Assembly: GCF_014646255.1 (NCBI RefSeq)
Contig: NZ_BMNC01000005.1
Location: 124,001-188,000, forward strand
Direction: 5' to 3'
DNA length: 64,000 nucleotides
Source: Lentzea pudingi
GTDB taxonomy: Bacteria > Actinomycetota > Actinomycetes > Mycobacteriales > Pseudonocardiaceae
Shown: in pieces, positions 42,161 to 51,031 of the stretch
How the letters are laid out: every line of letters begins with the position of its first letter
How positions within the stretch are numbered: the stretch's first letter is position 1
Translations under genes and position numbers: made by a program
Notes under the pieces: model-generated
What the model saw: only the letters and a program-made list of their open reading frames with translations
Told to the model about the DNA's origin: nothing
The model's database searches: none

Positions 42161-43335
42161 TCGAGCGGCTCCTCCGCCGGACGGCAGGACTCGCGTTGCT
42201 CGCGTTCACCGCCCTCCTCACCCTGGTCTCCGCCACGCATCTGGACGCCTGGGAGAACACCCTCGCCGCGCGGAAGTCGGTGCAGCCGAACAGTCTCGGC
42301 GAACTGGCAGCCGGAGCCGTGGCGTTCTGGGTGATCACCGTCGTCGGCCTGGTGTGGCACTGGCGCCGCCTGCCGATGTGGAGGGTCTGGTGCCGCTGGG
42401 CCGCGTTCCCCGGAGTGTTCACGGGGATCTTCCACAGCATGCAGATTGCCGGTGATCACGGCCGGCCGGTCGGCTGGGTGATCACGGTCGGGCTGGTCGT
42501 GGTGCCCTGGGCGTTGAGCGAGCTGGTGGTGCTGGCGATGACCCGTCCGGTCACGTCCGCGCTGATCCGGTCGAAGCTGGAGATTCCGTTCCCCACCCGA
42601 GGACTCAAGGTCCGGCTGTGCGTCCGCGAGGACCGGTTGGTGCTGGACAGCCTGGTGTCACTCCGGAAGCGGTCGCGGGACGTCGTGGCGGTGCCGTGGA
42701 CGGCGATGCGGTCGATCGAACTGATCGAGGTCGAGCAGGAGATGACCTGTCAGGTGATCGTCTACGCCGGCGGTGACGTGGGCAGGCCACGCACGTTCGA
42801 CGTCAAGCCAGGACCCGCGCTGCACGTCATCGGTACCGCCCGCGAACTGTTGATCCCGGTGACGGAGGAAGTCGGCAGGACGGCACTCGCGATGGTCCAG
42901 GCACGATCGGCCGGAGTCGAGGTCGGCGAACGGCCATTGTGGTCCTACCGTCCGTTGAGGAAGCACGAGCTTCGTCCGGCGAACTGGGAGTTTCGGACCG
43001 ACAGCCGTCCGTACATCCTGCTGCTCGTCGGCGCGTTCCTGCTCATGCCGCTCTACATCCTGACGATGATGACCTTGTCCCTCGTCACCGGCTCGCCCGA
43101 GTTGCAGAAGGACTGGGGCACCACCGGCGGGCTGGACGAGCAGGAGCGAGTGATCGTCGCAGGCCTCGGAGTCGTCGCGGTGGGCTTCTTCTACCTCGCC
43201 TACCGGTTCTGTTTCAAGGCTTTCCTCGACTTCATGGAGGGCCAGGACTCCATCGAGGCGTTCCCCGAGGCCCCACCTTTGCCGCCCAAGACCGGCACGG
43301 TGCCCGGCTCCGGCAAGAAGCGGAAGCGGCGCTGA
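42157..43335 (+). CDS. Multi-pass membrane protein coupled to the WXG-type module
   Basis: A 392-aa protein of unknown function. Four hydrophobic spans lie in the first ~130 residues. A soluble region (about 135-270) with repeated beta strands (LKVRLCVREDRLVLDS, VPWTAMRSIELIEV) recalls a bacterial PH domain. Two more spans and a basic KKRKRR tail close it. The GTG overlaps the upstream stop, which argues for a joint function as anchor, immunity or export partner. Confidence 0.65.
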   Translation: MIERLLRRTAGLALLAFTALLTLVSATHLDAWENTLAARKSVQPNSLGELAAGAVAFWVITVVGLVWHWRRLPMWRVWCRWAAFPGVFTGIFHSMQIAGDHGRPVGWVITVGLVVVPWALSELVVLAMTRPVTSALIRSKLEIPFPTRGLKVRLCVREDRLVLDSLVSLRKRSRDVVAVPWTAMRSIELIEVEQEMTCQVIVYAGGDVGRPRTFDVKPGPALHVIGTARELLIPVTEEVGRTALAMVQARSAGVEVGERPLWSYRPLRKHELRPANWEFRTDSRPYILLLVGAFLLMPLYILTMMTLSLVTGSPELQKDWGTTGGLDEQERVIVAGLGVVAVGFFYLAYRFCFKAFLDFMEGQDSIEAFPEAPPLPPKTGTVPGSGKKRKRR

Positions 43336-43336
43336 C

Positions 43337-43984
43337 CTAAGAGGCAGACTCCGGCACCTGAGGATGCCGGAACCCAGGGTGGTCGGCAGGCAAAGCCCGC
43401 CGCAGCATCCACCCCGACACCAGGATGCAGACGATCTGCAACGGCCAGGACATCGCCACCCGCAACGTCGCCAACCAGAACACCTGCGCGTCCAGCCACA
43501 GTGGAGTGAACACGGCGACACGCAGCACGTACTGCCCAACCCACGCCCACGAAGCGATGGAGTAGGCGCGCAAAAGGGCAGGATCTCGCCGCCACCGGGT
43601 CTTCTGACCGAGAAGCGTGCCCACCACCACGCCGAGCAGTGGCCAGCGCACGGCGATGGAGCCTGCCCACGCCAGTGCGGAGGCCACATTGGACAGCAGT
43701 TGGATCAGGAAGAAGTCCTCGACACGGCCTGTATACAAAGCCACGAGCGCTGCGGCCACCACGAGTAGGACTGAGAACACGACGGCACGGGGTTTCTCGC
43801 CTCGCACGAAGCGGAAGATGCCGATCGCCACGCCGCACAGCACGGCCACCACCGCGCCGGCGCCGATCGAGTGGCCGAAGAGCAGCCAGCCTGCGACGAA
43901 CGCGAGCGGAGGCAGGGAGGCGTCGAGGGCGCCGCCTCGGCCTCCCAGGAGCGATGCGAGTGACTCCTGGCGCACGTCCGTCAT
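43337..43984 (-). CDS. DUF3159 membrane protein
   Basis: A 215-aa integral membrane protein with about six spans. An N-terminal LLGGRGGALDASLPPLAFVA is typical of DUF3159. Conserved WRRDPALLRAYSIASW and the late HPGFRHPQ also match. Function unknown. Its stop is 1 bp from the convergent membrane-protein stop. Confidence 0.85.
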   Translation of the reverse strand: MTDVRQESLASLLGGRGGALDASLPPLAFVAGWLLFGHSIGAGAVVAVLCGVAIGIFRFVRGEKPRAVVFSVLLVVAAALVALYTGRVEDFFLIQLLSNVASALAWAGSIAVRWPLLGVVVGTLLGQKTRWRRDPALLRAYSIASWAWVGQYVLRVAVFTPLWLDAQVFWLATLRVAMSWPLQIVCILVSGWMLRRALPADHPGFRHPQVPESAS

Positions 43985-44079
43985 GGTTCCAGGGTGCCTT
44001 AGGCGAACCTAACTCAGGTAACGGACCCATATCGGGGATTGACCCGGGTGAAGCAGGTCACTACCGTCTCCTCGAAATC

Positions 44080-44098
44080 GTCTGGAAAGTTAACAGAC
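44080..44098. promoter_or_regulatory. Palindromic operator candidate before the ROK regulator
   Basis: GTCTG-GAAAGTTAA-CAGAC is an inverted repeat ending about 13 bp before the ROK start and abutting the AGGAG ribosome site. GGAAAGTTAAC-type sequences suit ROK repressors. It could mediate autoregulation of the whole operon. Confidence 0.45.
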
Positions 44099-44111
44099 AG
44101 GAGCGGACCTA

Positions 44112-45323
44112 ATGCGTGCCGGAAGCCCACGACTGCTGCGGGAGATCAACGACCGCGCAGCCATCGAGGCTCTGCTGCGCAACGGGCCGCTGACCAGGTC
44201 GGAGTTGGAAGGTCTGATCGGCCTCTCCAAGCCGGCGACCGCACAGCTGCTCACCAGGCTCGAAGACGCCGACACCGTGGTTCGCAACGGACTGCGTGGC
44301 GGTGGCCGCGGACCGAGGGCTCAGCTGTGGTCGGTCAACGGGGCGCTTGCGCACATCGCCGCTGTCGATCTCACCCCCGAGACGGTCGACATCGCGATCG
44401 CGGACATCTCCGGTGCCGTGCTCACCGAGCACAAGGCGCCGATGCCCGCGAAGCACGGCGTGCTGGAGGCGTTCGTGAGCGCGGTCGGCAAGGCCTGCGG
44501 TCAGGCAGGTCTGAGCTCCGACCAGTTGCTGCACGCCGTGGTGGGCTGCCCGGGAGCGGTGAACCCCGCGAACGGCGAGCTCGCCTACGCACCACACCTG
44601 CCCGGCTGGAGCGGTTTCGACGTGCCCGGCCAGTTGCGGGAGCGGCTCGCGACGTCGGTGAGCGTCGAGAACGACGTCAACCTCGTCGCGCTGGAGGAGA
44701 TGGTCGCCGGACGGGCCACCGAGGTGAACGACTTCGTCGTCATCTGGCCCGCGGACCTCGTCGGTGCCGCCGTCGTCGTCAACGGATCGCTGCTGCGCGG
44801 CGCTTCGGGTGGCGCGGGTGAGATCGACGGGTTGATGATCCCCGACCGCGCGGCGGCCGACACGGACACGGACCGCTCCGGCGGGACGTTCGGTGAGCTG
44901 CTCAGCAGTACAGCGATCTGCAAGCTCGCACGCGCCCACGGGCTCGCCGCGCGCAACGGTCATGGTGCCGTGCGCAAGGCGTTGGCCGCGGGTCCGGCGG
45001 GCCGTGAGTTCATGGCCGATCTCGCCAAGCGCATCGCCACGGGCGTGGCTAGCGTCGTCGCGGTGCTCGACCCGGAACTCATCCTCCTGTCCGGCGACAT
45101 CGCGCAGGCAGGCGGAACCACGCTGAACGACCTCGTTGCCGCGGAACTGCGGCAACTGGTGGTGCCGAGAACACCCATCCAGCTGGCCTTGGTGACCGGG
45201 AAACCGGTGCGCAGCGGCGCACTGCACTCGGCCCTCGCCGTGGCACGTGAACAGGTGTTCGGCCTCCCGGCAGCCACCACGGCTCCATTCCGCGGCCCAG
45301 TGGTCGCCGGGTCCCCACGTTGA
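44112..45323 (+). CDS. ROK-family transcriptional repressor, CsnR-like
   Basis: A 403-aa ROK regulator. The N-terminal wHTH (RNGPLTRSELEGLIGLSKPA, TAQLLTRLEDADTVV) is followed by a ROK sugar-binding fold with AVDLTPETVDIAIADISG and VVGCPGAVNP. Kinase ATP-site glycine motifs are weak, as expected of repressors. First gene of a six-gene unit with an ABC importer, GH4 glycosidase and kinase, the order of the Streptomyces chitosan-oligosaccharide operon csnR-K. Orthology is inferred from synteny. Confidence 0.88.
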   Translation: MRAGSPRLLREINDRAAIEALLRNGPLTRSELEGLIGLSKPATAQLLTRLEDADTVVRNGLRGGGRGPRAQLWSVNGALAHIAAVDLTPETVDIAIADISGAVLTEHKAPMPAKHGVLEAFVSAVGKACGQAGLSSDQLLHAVVGCPGAVNPANGELAYAPHLPGWSGFDVPGQLRERLATSVSVENDVNLVALEEMVAGRATEVNDFVVIWPADLVGAAVVVNGSLLRGASGGAGEIDGLMIPDRAAADTDTDRSGGTFGELLSSTAICKLARAHGLAARNGHGAVRKALAAGPAGREFMADLAKRIATGVASVVAVLDPELILLSGDIAQAGGTTLNDLVAAELRQLVVPRTPIQLALVTGKPVRSGALHSALAVAREQVFGLPAATTAPFRGPVVAGSPR

Positions 45324-45339
45324 TCGAGAAGGAGTGCAC

Positions 45340-46665
45340 ATGCGCAAGCACACCCGTGCTGCCTTGCTCTGTGTCGCCGCAGCGCTGACCCTCACCGCAT
45401 GTGCGGCGGGCAAGGGTGGTGGCGCGAATTCCGACGCCGCAGCTGCTCCTGGCAAGGACGAGAAACTCACCCTCACGGTCTGGAGCAACTACTCCGACCG
45501 CGAGTACGAAGAAGTCACGAAGGCCCTCAAGACGTTCAACCAGAAGTTCCCGAACATCGAGATCAAGCACGAGGGCTCGCAGGACGACGACAAGATCACC
45601 GCGGGCATCCGGTCGGGCAACACGCCGGACGTCGCGCTGTCGTTCACGACGGACAACATCGGCCAGTTCTGCTCCTCCGGGGCGTTCCAGCCGCTGAAGT
45701 CCTACATCGACCGCGACAAGGTCGACCTGAACCAGCTCACCCCCGCGGTGCAGCAGTACACCGAGTACAAGGGCAACCGCTGTGCGATGCCCATGCTCAC
45801 CGACGTGTACGCCATGTACTACAACAAGGACAAGCTCACCGAGGCCGGCATCACGGCACCGCCGAAGACCCTGGACGAGCTGTACGACGCGGCCGTGAAG
45901 GCGACCAAGAAGGCACCGAACGGTGACATCGAGGTCGCGGGTTACCTGCCCACGATGGGCTTCTACGCGAACCGACCGACCATCCTCGCGCCGACGTTCG
46001 GCGCGGAGTGGGAGAAGGACGGCAAGTCCTCGCTCGCCACCTCCGCCGGCTTCACCGAGATGATGACGTTCCAGAAGAAGCTCGTCGACTTCTACGGCTA
46101 CGACGCCCTCGAGCGGTTCCGCGCGGGTCTCGGCCAGGAGTACTCGGCCGACCACGCGTTCCACCAGGGCAAGATCGCGATCATGGTCGACGGTGAGTAC
46201 CGCACCGCGTTCCTCAAGGCGCAGGCACCGCAGATCAAGTTCGGCACGGCACCGTTCCCGACGAGCAAGAACGCCGAGTACGGCACCGCCTTCACCACGG
46301 GCACGATCATGGGCATCCCCAAGGGCGCCAAGAACCCCGGCGCCGCCTGGGAGCTGATCAAGCACCTGACGTTCGACACCGACACGATCGTCGGCCTGTC
46401 CAACGCCATCAAGAACGTCCCGAGCACCAAGGCCGCCATGGAGAGCCCGAAGCTCGAGGTGGACGAGCAGTTCAAGACGTTCATCGACCTGGCCAAGAGC
46501 GACAAGCTCAAGGGCAACCCGGTCACCCCCATCGGTGACGCGCACATCAAGGCCGTCACCGACTTCTCGGTCTCCTACCAGTCCGGCAAGGTCCCGGACC
46601 TGGCGGCAGGCCTCAAGGAAGTCGACAAGAACATCGACGACCTGATCGCCAAGAGCGGCAAGTAG
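45340..46665 (+). CDS. ABC sugar-binding lipoprotein, CsnE-like
   Basis: A 441-aa solute-binding protein. The signal peptide MRKHTRAALL ends with lipobox LTAC (C21). LTLTVWSNYSDREYEEVTKA starts the family-1 fold, and MPMLTDVYAMYYNKDKL is the typical interlobe region. AAGGAG precedes the ATG. By context it binds chitosan- or glucosamine-type oligosaccharides. Confidence 0.9.
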   Translation: MRKHTRAALLCVAAALTLTACAAGKGGGANSDAAAAPGKDEKLTLTVWSNYSDREYEEVTKALKTFNQKFPNIEIKHEGSQDDDKITAGIRSGNTPDVALSFTTDNIGQFCSSGAFQPLKSYIDRDKVDLNQLTPAVQQYTEYKGNRCAMPMLTDVYAMYYNKDKLTEAGITAPPKTLDELYDAAVKATKKAPNGDIEVAGYLPTMGFYANRPTILAPTFGAEWEKDGKSSLATSAGFTEMMTFQKKLVDFYGYDALERFRAGLGQEYSADHAFHQGKIAIMVDGEYRTAFLKAQAPQIKFGTAPFPTSKNAEYGTAFTTGTIMGIPKGAKNPGAAWELIKHLTFDTDTIVGLSNAIKNVPSTKAAMESPKLEVDEQFKTFIDLAKSDKLKGNPVTPIGDAHIKAVTDFSVSYQSGKVPDLAAGLKEVDKNIDDLIAKSGK

Positions 46666-46677
46666 AGGATTCGCAAG

Positions 46678-47652
46678 ATGACCGCCACGCTCGGCGCCAA
46701 GCCCGCCCCCGGCAGGGGGCGGGCACGGTCCCGCCACCGATTGGCCGTGCTCGGGTTCATGGCCCCGGCAATCATCGGCTTCGTCCTGTTCTTCGGTTAT
46801 CCCCTGGTCACCACGATCGTGCTCTCGTTCACGAAGTACGACCTGATCAACCCGCCGGAGTTCAACGGCCTCGACAACTACGCGTTCATGTTCAAGGACC
46901 CCTTGCTCGGCAAGGCGATCGCGAACACGCTCTGGTTCGTCGTGGTGCTCACGATCGCGCGGACCGTGTTCGCGCTGGGCGTGGCGTCGGTCATCGCTCG
47001 TCTGAAGTCGGGCGTCGGCTTGATCCGCACGCTCTGCTACCTGCCCTCACTGGCACCGCCGGTGGCCGCGACCCTCGTGTTCTTCATGGTGATGCGCCCC
47101 AACGGTGGTCCGCTCGACACCGTGCTCGGCTGGTTCGGGGTCGACTCGCCGCTGTTCTTCTCGGACCCGGCGTGGGCCAAGACCGGCATCACCGCGATCA
47201 TGCTGTGGATCTCCGGCGACCTGATGATCATCATCCTCGCCGCGATCCTCGACGTGCCGCAGGAGCAGTACGAGGCGGCCGAGCTCGACGGCGCCGGCCC
47301 GATCCGGCGCTGGTGGCACGTCACGCTCCCGACGATCTCCCCGGTGCTGCTCTTCGGCATCGTGAACTCGGTGATCCTCGCGTTGCAGCTCTTCACACAG
47401 GCGGTCGTCGCGGGGTCGGCCGGCTCGGGAGCGGCGGACGCGACGGGATCGACCAAATATCTCGGTTTCCCGGACAACTCCACGCTGACGTTCCCGGTTT
47501 ACCTGTACACGCAAGGCTTCCGCTACTTCGACATGGGCTACGCGGCCGCCATGGCCACGGTCCTGTTCATCATCTCGTTCGCCTTGACCATCGTCCTGGT
47601 CCAGCGGATGCGCAAGAACTCCACCGCTGAGGAAGGGGGGCCGGGAGCATGA
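46678..47652 (+). CDS. ABC sugar permease, CsnF-like
   Basis: A 324-aa MalF-type permease with six spans. GFMAPAIIGFVLFFGYPLV is the first span, and YEAAELDGAGPIRRWWHVTL is the EAA coupling loop. The stop overlaps the second permease start (ATGA). No ATPase gene is in the operon. Confidence 0.92.
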   Translation: MTATLGAKPAPGRGRARSRHRLAVLGFMAPAIIGFVLFFGYPLVTTIVLSFTKYDLINPPEFNGLDNYAFMFKDPLLGKAIANTLWFVVVLTIARTVFALGVASVIARLKSGVGLIRTLCYLPSLAPPVAATLVFFMVMRPNGGPLDTVLGWFGVDSPLFFSDPAWAKTGITAIMLWISGDLMIIILAAILDVPQEQYEAAELDGAGPIRRWWHVTLPTISPVLLFGIVNSVILALQLFTQAVVAGSAGSGAADATGSTKYLGFPDNSTLTFPVYLYTQGFRYFDMGYAAAMATVLFIISFALTIVLVQRMRKNSTAEEGGPGA

Positions 47653-48542
47653 CCGCCACGCTGGCCAAACCACCGGTCGACGTCCCGGCGGAACCGGAGC
47701 AGCCGCGCAGGAAGCTCAACGTCAGCGCAGTTCTCAACTGGGTCGCGACGCACGCGATCGGTCTCGCGCTCGGCCTGATGTTCGCGACGCCCGTCGTGTT
47801 CGTCTTCCTCACCGCCGTGATGTCGGACAACCAGGCGTTCACCTCGGACCTGTGGCCGCGCGAGTGGCACTGGGAGAACTTCGTCGAGGTCTTCGACAAG
47901 GCCCCGCTGTTCCAGTACCTGGTCAACAGCCTCACGTACTCGCTGCTGGCGACGCTGGGCATGCTGATCTCGTCGATCCCCGCCGCCTACGCCCTGGCCA
48001 AGCTGCAGTGGCGCGGCCGGAACGTGGCCTTCATCCTCGTCATCGGCGCGATGATGCTGCCGCCGCAGGTCGTGGCCGTGCCGCTGTACGACACGTGGTC
48101 GGGCCTGGGCCTGACGGGCACGCTGGTCCCGCTCATCGCGCCGTACTTCCTGTTCGACGCGTTCAGCATCTTCCTGCTGCGCCAGTTCATGCTCACCATC
48201 CCGCAGTCCTACGTGGACGCGGCGCGGGTGGACGGCTGCTCGGAGTTCCAGGCGCTGGTGCGGATCATCGTGCCGATGGCGAAGCCCGGCATCGCGGCCA
48301 CCGCGCTGTTCTGCTTCCTCTTCACCTGGAACGACTACTTCGGTCCGTTGCTCTACACCGGTGAAGTGAAGGACCAGTGGACGTTGTCGCTGGCTCTGGC
48401 GACGTTCAAGGGCATGCACATCGTCCAGTGGAACTCCTCGATGGCCGTCACGTTCCTGACGATGATCCCGGCCGTCGTCCTCTTCGTCTTCGCCCAGAAG
48501 TCGTTCGTCAAGGGAATCACGTTCACGGGGGTCAAGGGATGA
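47649..48542 (+). CDS. ABC sugar permease, CsnG-like
   Basis: A 297-aa MalG-type permease. A basic proline-rich cytosolic start leads to six spans, with YVDAARVDGCSEFQALVRII as EAA loop and FLFTWNDYFGPLLY near the end. Overlaps the glycosidase gene by 4 bp (ATGA). Confidence 0.92.
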   Translation: MTATLAKPPVDVPAEPEQPRRKLNVSAVLNWVATHAIGLALGLMFATPVVFVFLTAVMSDNQAFTSDLWPREWHWENFVEVFDKAPLFQYLVNSLTYSLLATLGMLISSIPAAYALAKLQWRGRNVAFILVIGAMMLPPQVVAVPLYDTWSGLGLTGTLVPLIAPYFLFDAFSIFLLRQFMLTIPQSYVDAARVDGCSEFQALVRIIVPMAKPGIAATALFCFLFTWNDYFGPLLYTGEVKDQWTLSLALATFKGMHIVQWNSSMAVTFLTMIPAVVLFVFAQKSFVKGITFTGVKG

Positions 48543-49807
48543 AACTCACCGTCGTCGGTGGCGGGTCCACCTACACACCAGAGCTGATCGACGGCATCGC
48601 CGGCCGCCGCACCAGCCTGGCGGTGGACGAGATCGTCCTCGTCGACCCGGACCAGCACCGCCTCTCGCTCATCGGCCCGTTCAGCCAGCGCCTGCTGGAC
48701 CACGCGGGTCACCCGGCGAAGGTGCGCACCACCTCGTCGCTCGAGGAGGGCATCGAGGGCGCTTCCGCTGTCCTGCTGCAACTGCGGGTCGGCGGGCAGA
48801 AGGCGCGTGCCTCGGACGAGACGTTCCCGCTGAGCTGCGGGTGCGTCGGCCAGGAGACCACCGGCGCGGGAGGCCTCGCCAAGGCCCTGCGGACCGTGCC
48901 GGTGGTCCTGGACATCGCGGACAAGGTGCGCCGGCTCGCCGGGCCCGACACGTGGATCGTGAACTTCACGAACCCGGTCGGCATCGTGACGCGCGCCCTG
49001 CTGCAGGAGGGCCACAAGGCGATCGGCCTGTGCAACGTGGCGATCACGTTCCAACGTTGGACCTCCGCGTTGCTCGGCGTGGATCCGTCCACTGTGGAGC
49101 TGGAGCACGTCGGCCTGAACCACCTCACGTGGGAACGCGGCGTGTACGTGGACGGCGTCGACCGCCTGCCGGAGCTCCTCGCGGACCACGTCGAGGGCCT
49201 GGCGGAGCACATCGGCATCGACGGCGAGCTGATGCGGCGCCTGAACATGGTGCCGTCGTACTACCTGAACTACTTCTACAACCACGACGCCGTCGTGAAG
49301 AAGCAGCTCACGGAACCGCCGCGCGCCGAGGTCGTGGCCGCGGTCGAGAAGGAACTGCTCGACATCTACGGCGACCCGTCGGTCGTGACGAAGCCGGAGC
49401 AGCTGTCGCAGCGCGGCGGCGCGTACTACTCCGAGGCGGCCGTGCAGCTTGTGCACGCGCTGACCGGTGGCGAGGGCGCCGAGAAGCACGTGGTGAACGT
49501 GCGGAACAACGGCTCGCTGCCCTTCCTGCCCGACGACGCCGTGGTCGAAGTGTCGTCCACTGTGGACGGAAACGGTGGCAGGCCGCTGCCGATCCGCCCG
49601 GTGGAACCGTCCATCTCCGGCCTGATCTCGCACGTCACCGCGTACGAGTACCTGGCGCTGGAAGCCGCGAAGCACGGCGGCCGGGACCGGGTGGCGAACG
49701 CGCTGCTCGCTCACCCGCTGATCGGGCAGCACGCCATCGCGGACCAGCTGGCCGACGAGCTGATCGCGCAGAACCGCGATCTGCTGCCGTGGGTGAAGGG
49801 AAATTGA
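48539..49807 (+). CDS. GH4-family 6-phospho-glycosidase
   Basis: A 422-aa NAD- and metal-dependent GH4 enzyme. The N-terminal Rossmann motif is VVGGGSTYTPELIDGI, with CGCVGQETTGAGG, NFTNPVGIVTRAL, the GLCNVAITFQ cysteine and GLNHLTWERG histidine as metal ligands. GH4 enzymes act by a redox elimination mechanism on phosphorylated or, in some cases, unphosphorylated glycosides. In csnR-K the equivalent gene handles chitosan oligosaccharides. Cytosolic, no signal peptide. Confidence 0.9.
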   Translation: MKLTVVGGGSTYTPELIDGIAGRRTSLAVDEIVLVDPDQHRLSLIGPFSQRLLDHAGHPAKVRTTSSLEEGIEGASAVLLQLRVGGQKARASDETFPLSCGCVGQETTGAGGLAKALRTVPVVLDIADKVRRLAGPDTWIVNFTNPVGIVTRALLQEGHKAIGLCNVAITFQRWTSALLGVDPSTVELEHVGLNHLTWERGVYVDGVDRLPELLADHVEGLAEHIGIDGELMRRLNMVPSYYLNYFYNHDAVVKKQLTEPPRAEVVAAVEKELLDIYGDPSVVTKPEQLSQRGGAYYSEAAVQLVHALTGGEGAEKHVVNVRNNGSLPFLPDDAVVEVSSTVDGNGGRPLPIRPVEPSISGLISHVTAYEYLALEAAKHGGRDRVANALLAHPLIGQHAIADQLADELIAQNRDLLPWVKGN

Positions 49808-49812
49808 CAACG

Positions 49813-50826
49813 ATGACCGACCGGGTGCTCGCCATCGACGGCGGGAACAGCAAGACCGCGGTGCTCTTGGTCGACGCGGACGGCAAGGTGCTCGCGCAGG
49901 TGCGCGGGCCCGGTGCCCCTCCGCAGACCGTGGGCATGAAGCGCGGACTCGACGTGTTCGAGGGACTGGCACGCGAGGCCGCGGCTCAGGCGGGACTGTC
50001 CCCCGACGAGCCGATCGCCGCGCACACGTCCGCCTACCTCGCGGGAGCGGACCTGCCCCGCGAGGAGGAGGACCTGACGCGGGCGATCACCGAGCGGGGC
50101 TGGTCGAGGACGACGTTCGTCGGCAACGACACGTTCGCGTTGCTGAGGGCAGGGACCGCCGCCGCTGGGGGTGTGGCGGTCGTCTGCGGAGCCGGGATCA
50201 ACGCCGTGGGTGTGGCCCGTGACGGTCGTACGCACCGCTTTCCCGCCCTGGGCGCGATCTCGGGTGACTGGGGTGGCGGTGGCCAGCTCGGCAACGACGC
50301 CCTCTGGCACGCGGTGCGCGCCGAGGACGGCCGGGGCAAGCCGACCCTGCTGCTGCCCGCGCTGTTGAAGCACTACGGCGAGACCTCGATCTCCAACGTG
50401 GTGGAGAAGATCCACTTCGAGGAGATCGAGCTGGACCCGCACGCGTTGTGCCCGTTGGTCTTCGAGGTGGCCGCGCAGGGTGACGCCGTGGCGCTCGCCC
50501 AGGTCGACCGGCTCGTCGAGGAGATCGTCGTGCTCGCCACCGTCTCCCTGCGCAAGCTCGACCTGATGGACGAGCCCGTGGACGTGGTGCTGGGCGGCGG
50601 GGTCCTGACGCACACCGGTGACACGGTGGTCGGCCCGGTCCGGCAGCAGATCCTGGAAGCCGCCCCGCTCGCCCAGGTCCGCCTGGTCGACGTGCCACCC
50701 GTGGTGGGCGCGGCGCTCCTCGGCCTCGACCACATCGGGGCCTCGCCGGGCGCGGAGCTGAGGCTGCGCTCGGCGTACAGCGAACAGGTGCCGGCGGCCG
50801 CCCTGGACGTGGCCGTCAGCGGCTGA
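49813..50826 (+). CDS. BadF/BadG-type sugar kinase (GlcN/GlcNAc kinase-like)
   Basis: A 337-aa actin-fold kinase with VLAIDGGNSKTAVLL, VGNDTFALLRAG, VVCGAGINAVGV, AISGDWGGGGQLG and VVLGGGVL loops. The same superfamily as the kinase at 33.7 kb, but clearly diverged. It should phosphorylate the monosaccharide released by the GH4 enzyme. The ATG is 5 bp after the upstream stop; a TTG overlapping that stop is an alternative. Confidence 0.85.
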   Translation: MTDRVLAIDGGNSKTAVLLVDADGKVLAQVRGPGAPPQTVGMKRGLDVFEGLAREAAAQAGLSPDEPIAAHTSAYLAGADLPREEEDLTRAITERGWSRTTFVGNDTFALLRAGTAAAGGVAVVCGAGINAVGVARDGRTHRFPALGAISGDWGGGGQLGNDALWHAVRAEDGRGKPTLLLPALLKHYGETSISNVVEKIHFEEIELDPHALCPLVFEVAAQGDAVALAQVDRLVEEIVVLATVSLRKLDLMDEPVDVVLGGGVLTHTGDTVVGPVRQQILEAAPLAQVRLVDVPPVVGAALLGLDHIGASPGAELRLRSAYSEQVPAAALDVAVSG

Positions 50827-50836
50827 CCCCCAGACC

Positions 50837-50980
50837 CCGTCTCAGGGGGTGGATCGGCGGCGGCGCCCCCTGAGACGGTCCCAGTCCCACTGCTCGGGGC
50901 AGATCGGCGGCGGCGTCCCGGGCAGTGGTCCCACCCCTTTCCGAGGGGGCAAGTCCGGCGGCGGCGCCCCTTCGGAAAGG
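50837..50980 (+). ncRNA. Three tandem hairpins with conserved CGGCGGCGGCG loop
   Basis: Three repeats of about 50 nt. Stem 1 is 13 perfect pairs (50837-50849/50866-50878). Stem 2 is 12 pairs with one G-U (50887-50898/50917-50928). Stem 3 is 14 pairs with one G-U (50936-50949/50967-50980). The three stems have different sequences yet stay paired, whereas the 16-17-nt loops keep the CGGCGGCGGCG core. GGTCCCA linkers repeat as well. A terminator follows on the plus strand. Coding is unlikely. Could be a 3' UTR or independent RNA; no family was recognised. Confidence 0.65.
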
Positions 50981-50987
50981 CCCAGCG

Positions 50988-51031
50988 ACCCCCGCGGTGA
51001 CCTCACGCGCCGAGGTCGCCGCGGGGGTTTT
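50988..51031 (+). terminator. Strong rho-independent terminator
   Basis: A 17-bp stem with one G-U pair (ACCCCCGCGG core), a 7-nt loop and TTTT directly after. It ends the transcript carrying the kinase gene and/or the triple hairpins. Its right half also encodes the last codons of a small minus-strand gene. Confidence 0.9.

Noticed and set aside
50837..50980. Triple hairpin read as a 6C RNA or as a coding Gly/Arg or Pro repeat
   Set aside because: Loops carry GGCGGCGGCG, not a run of six C. Stem complementarity with changed codons argues against protein coding.
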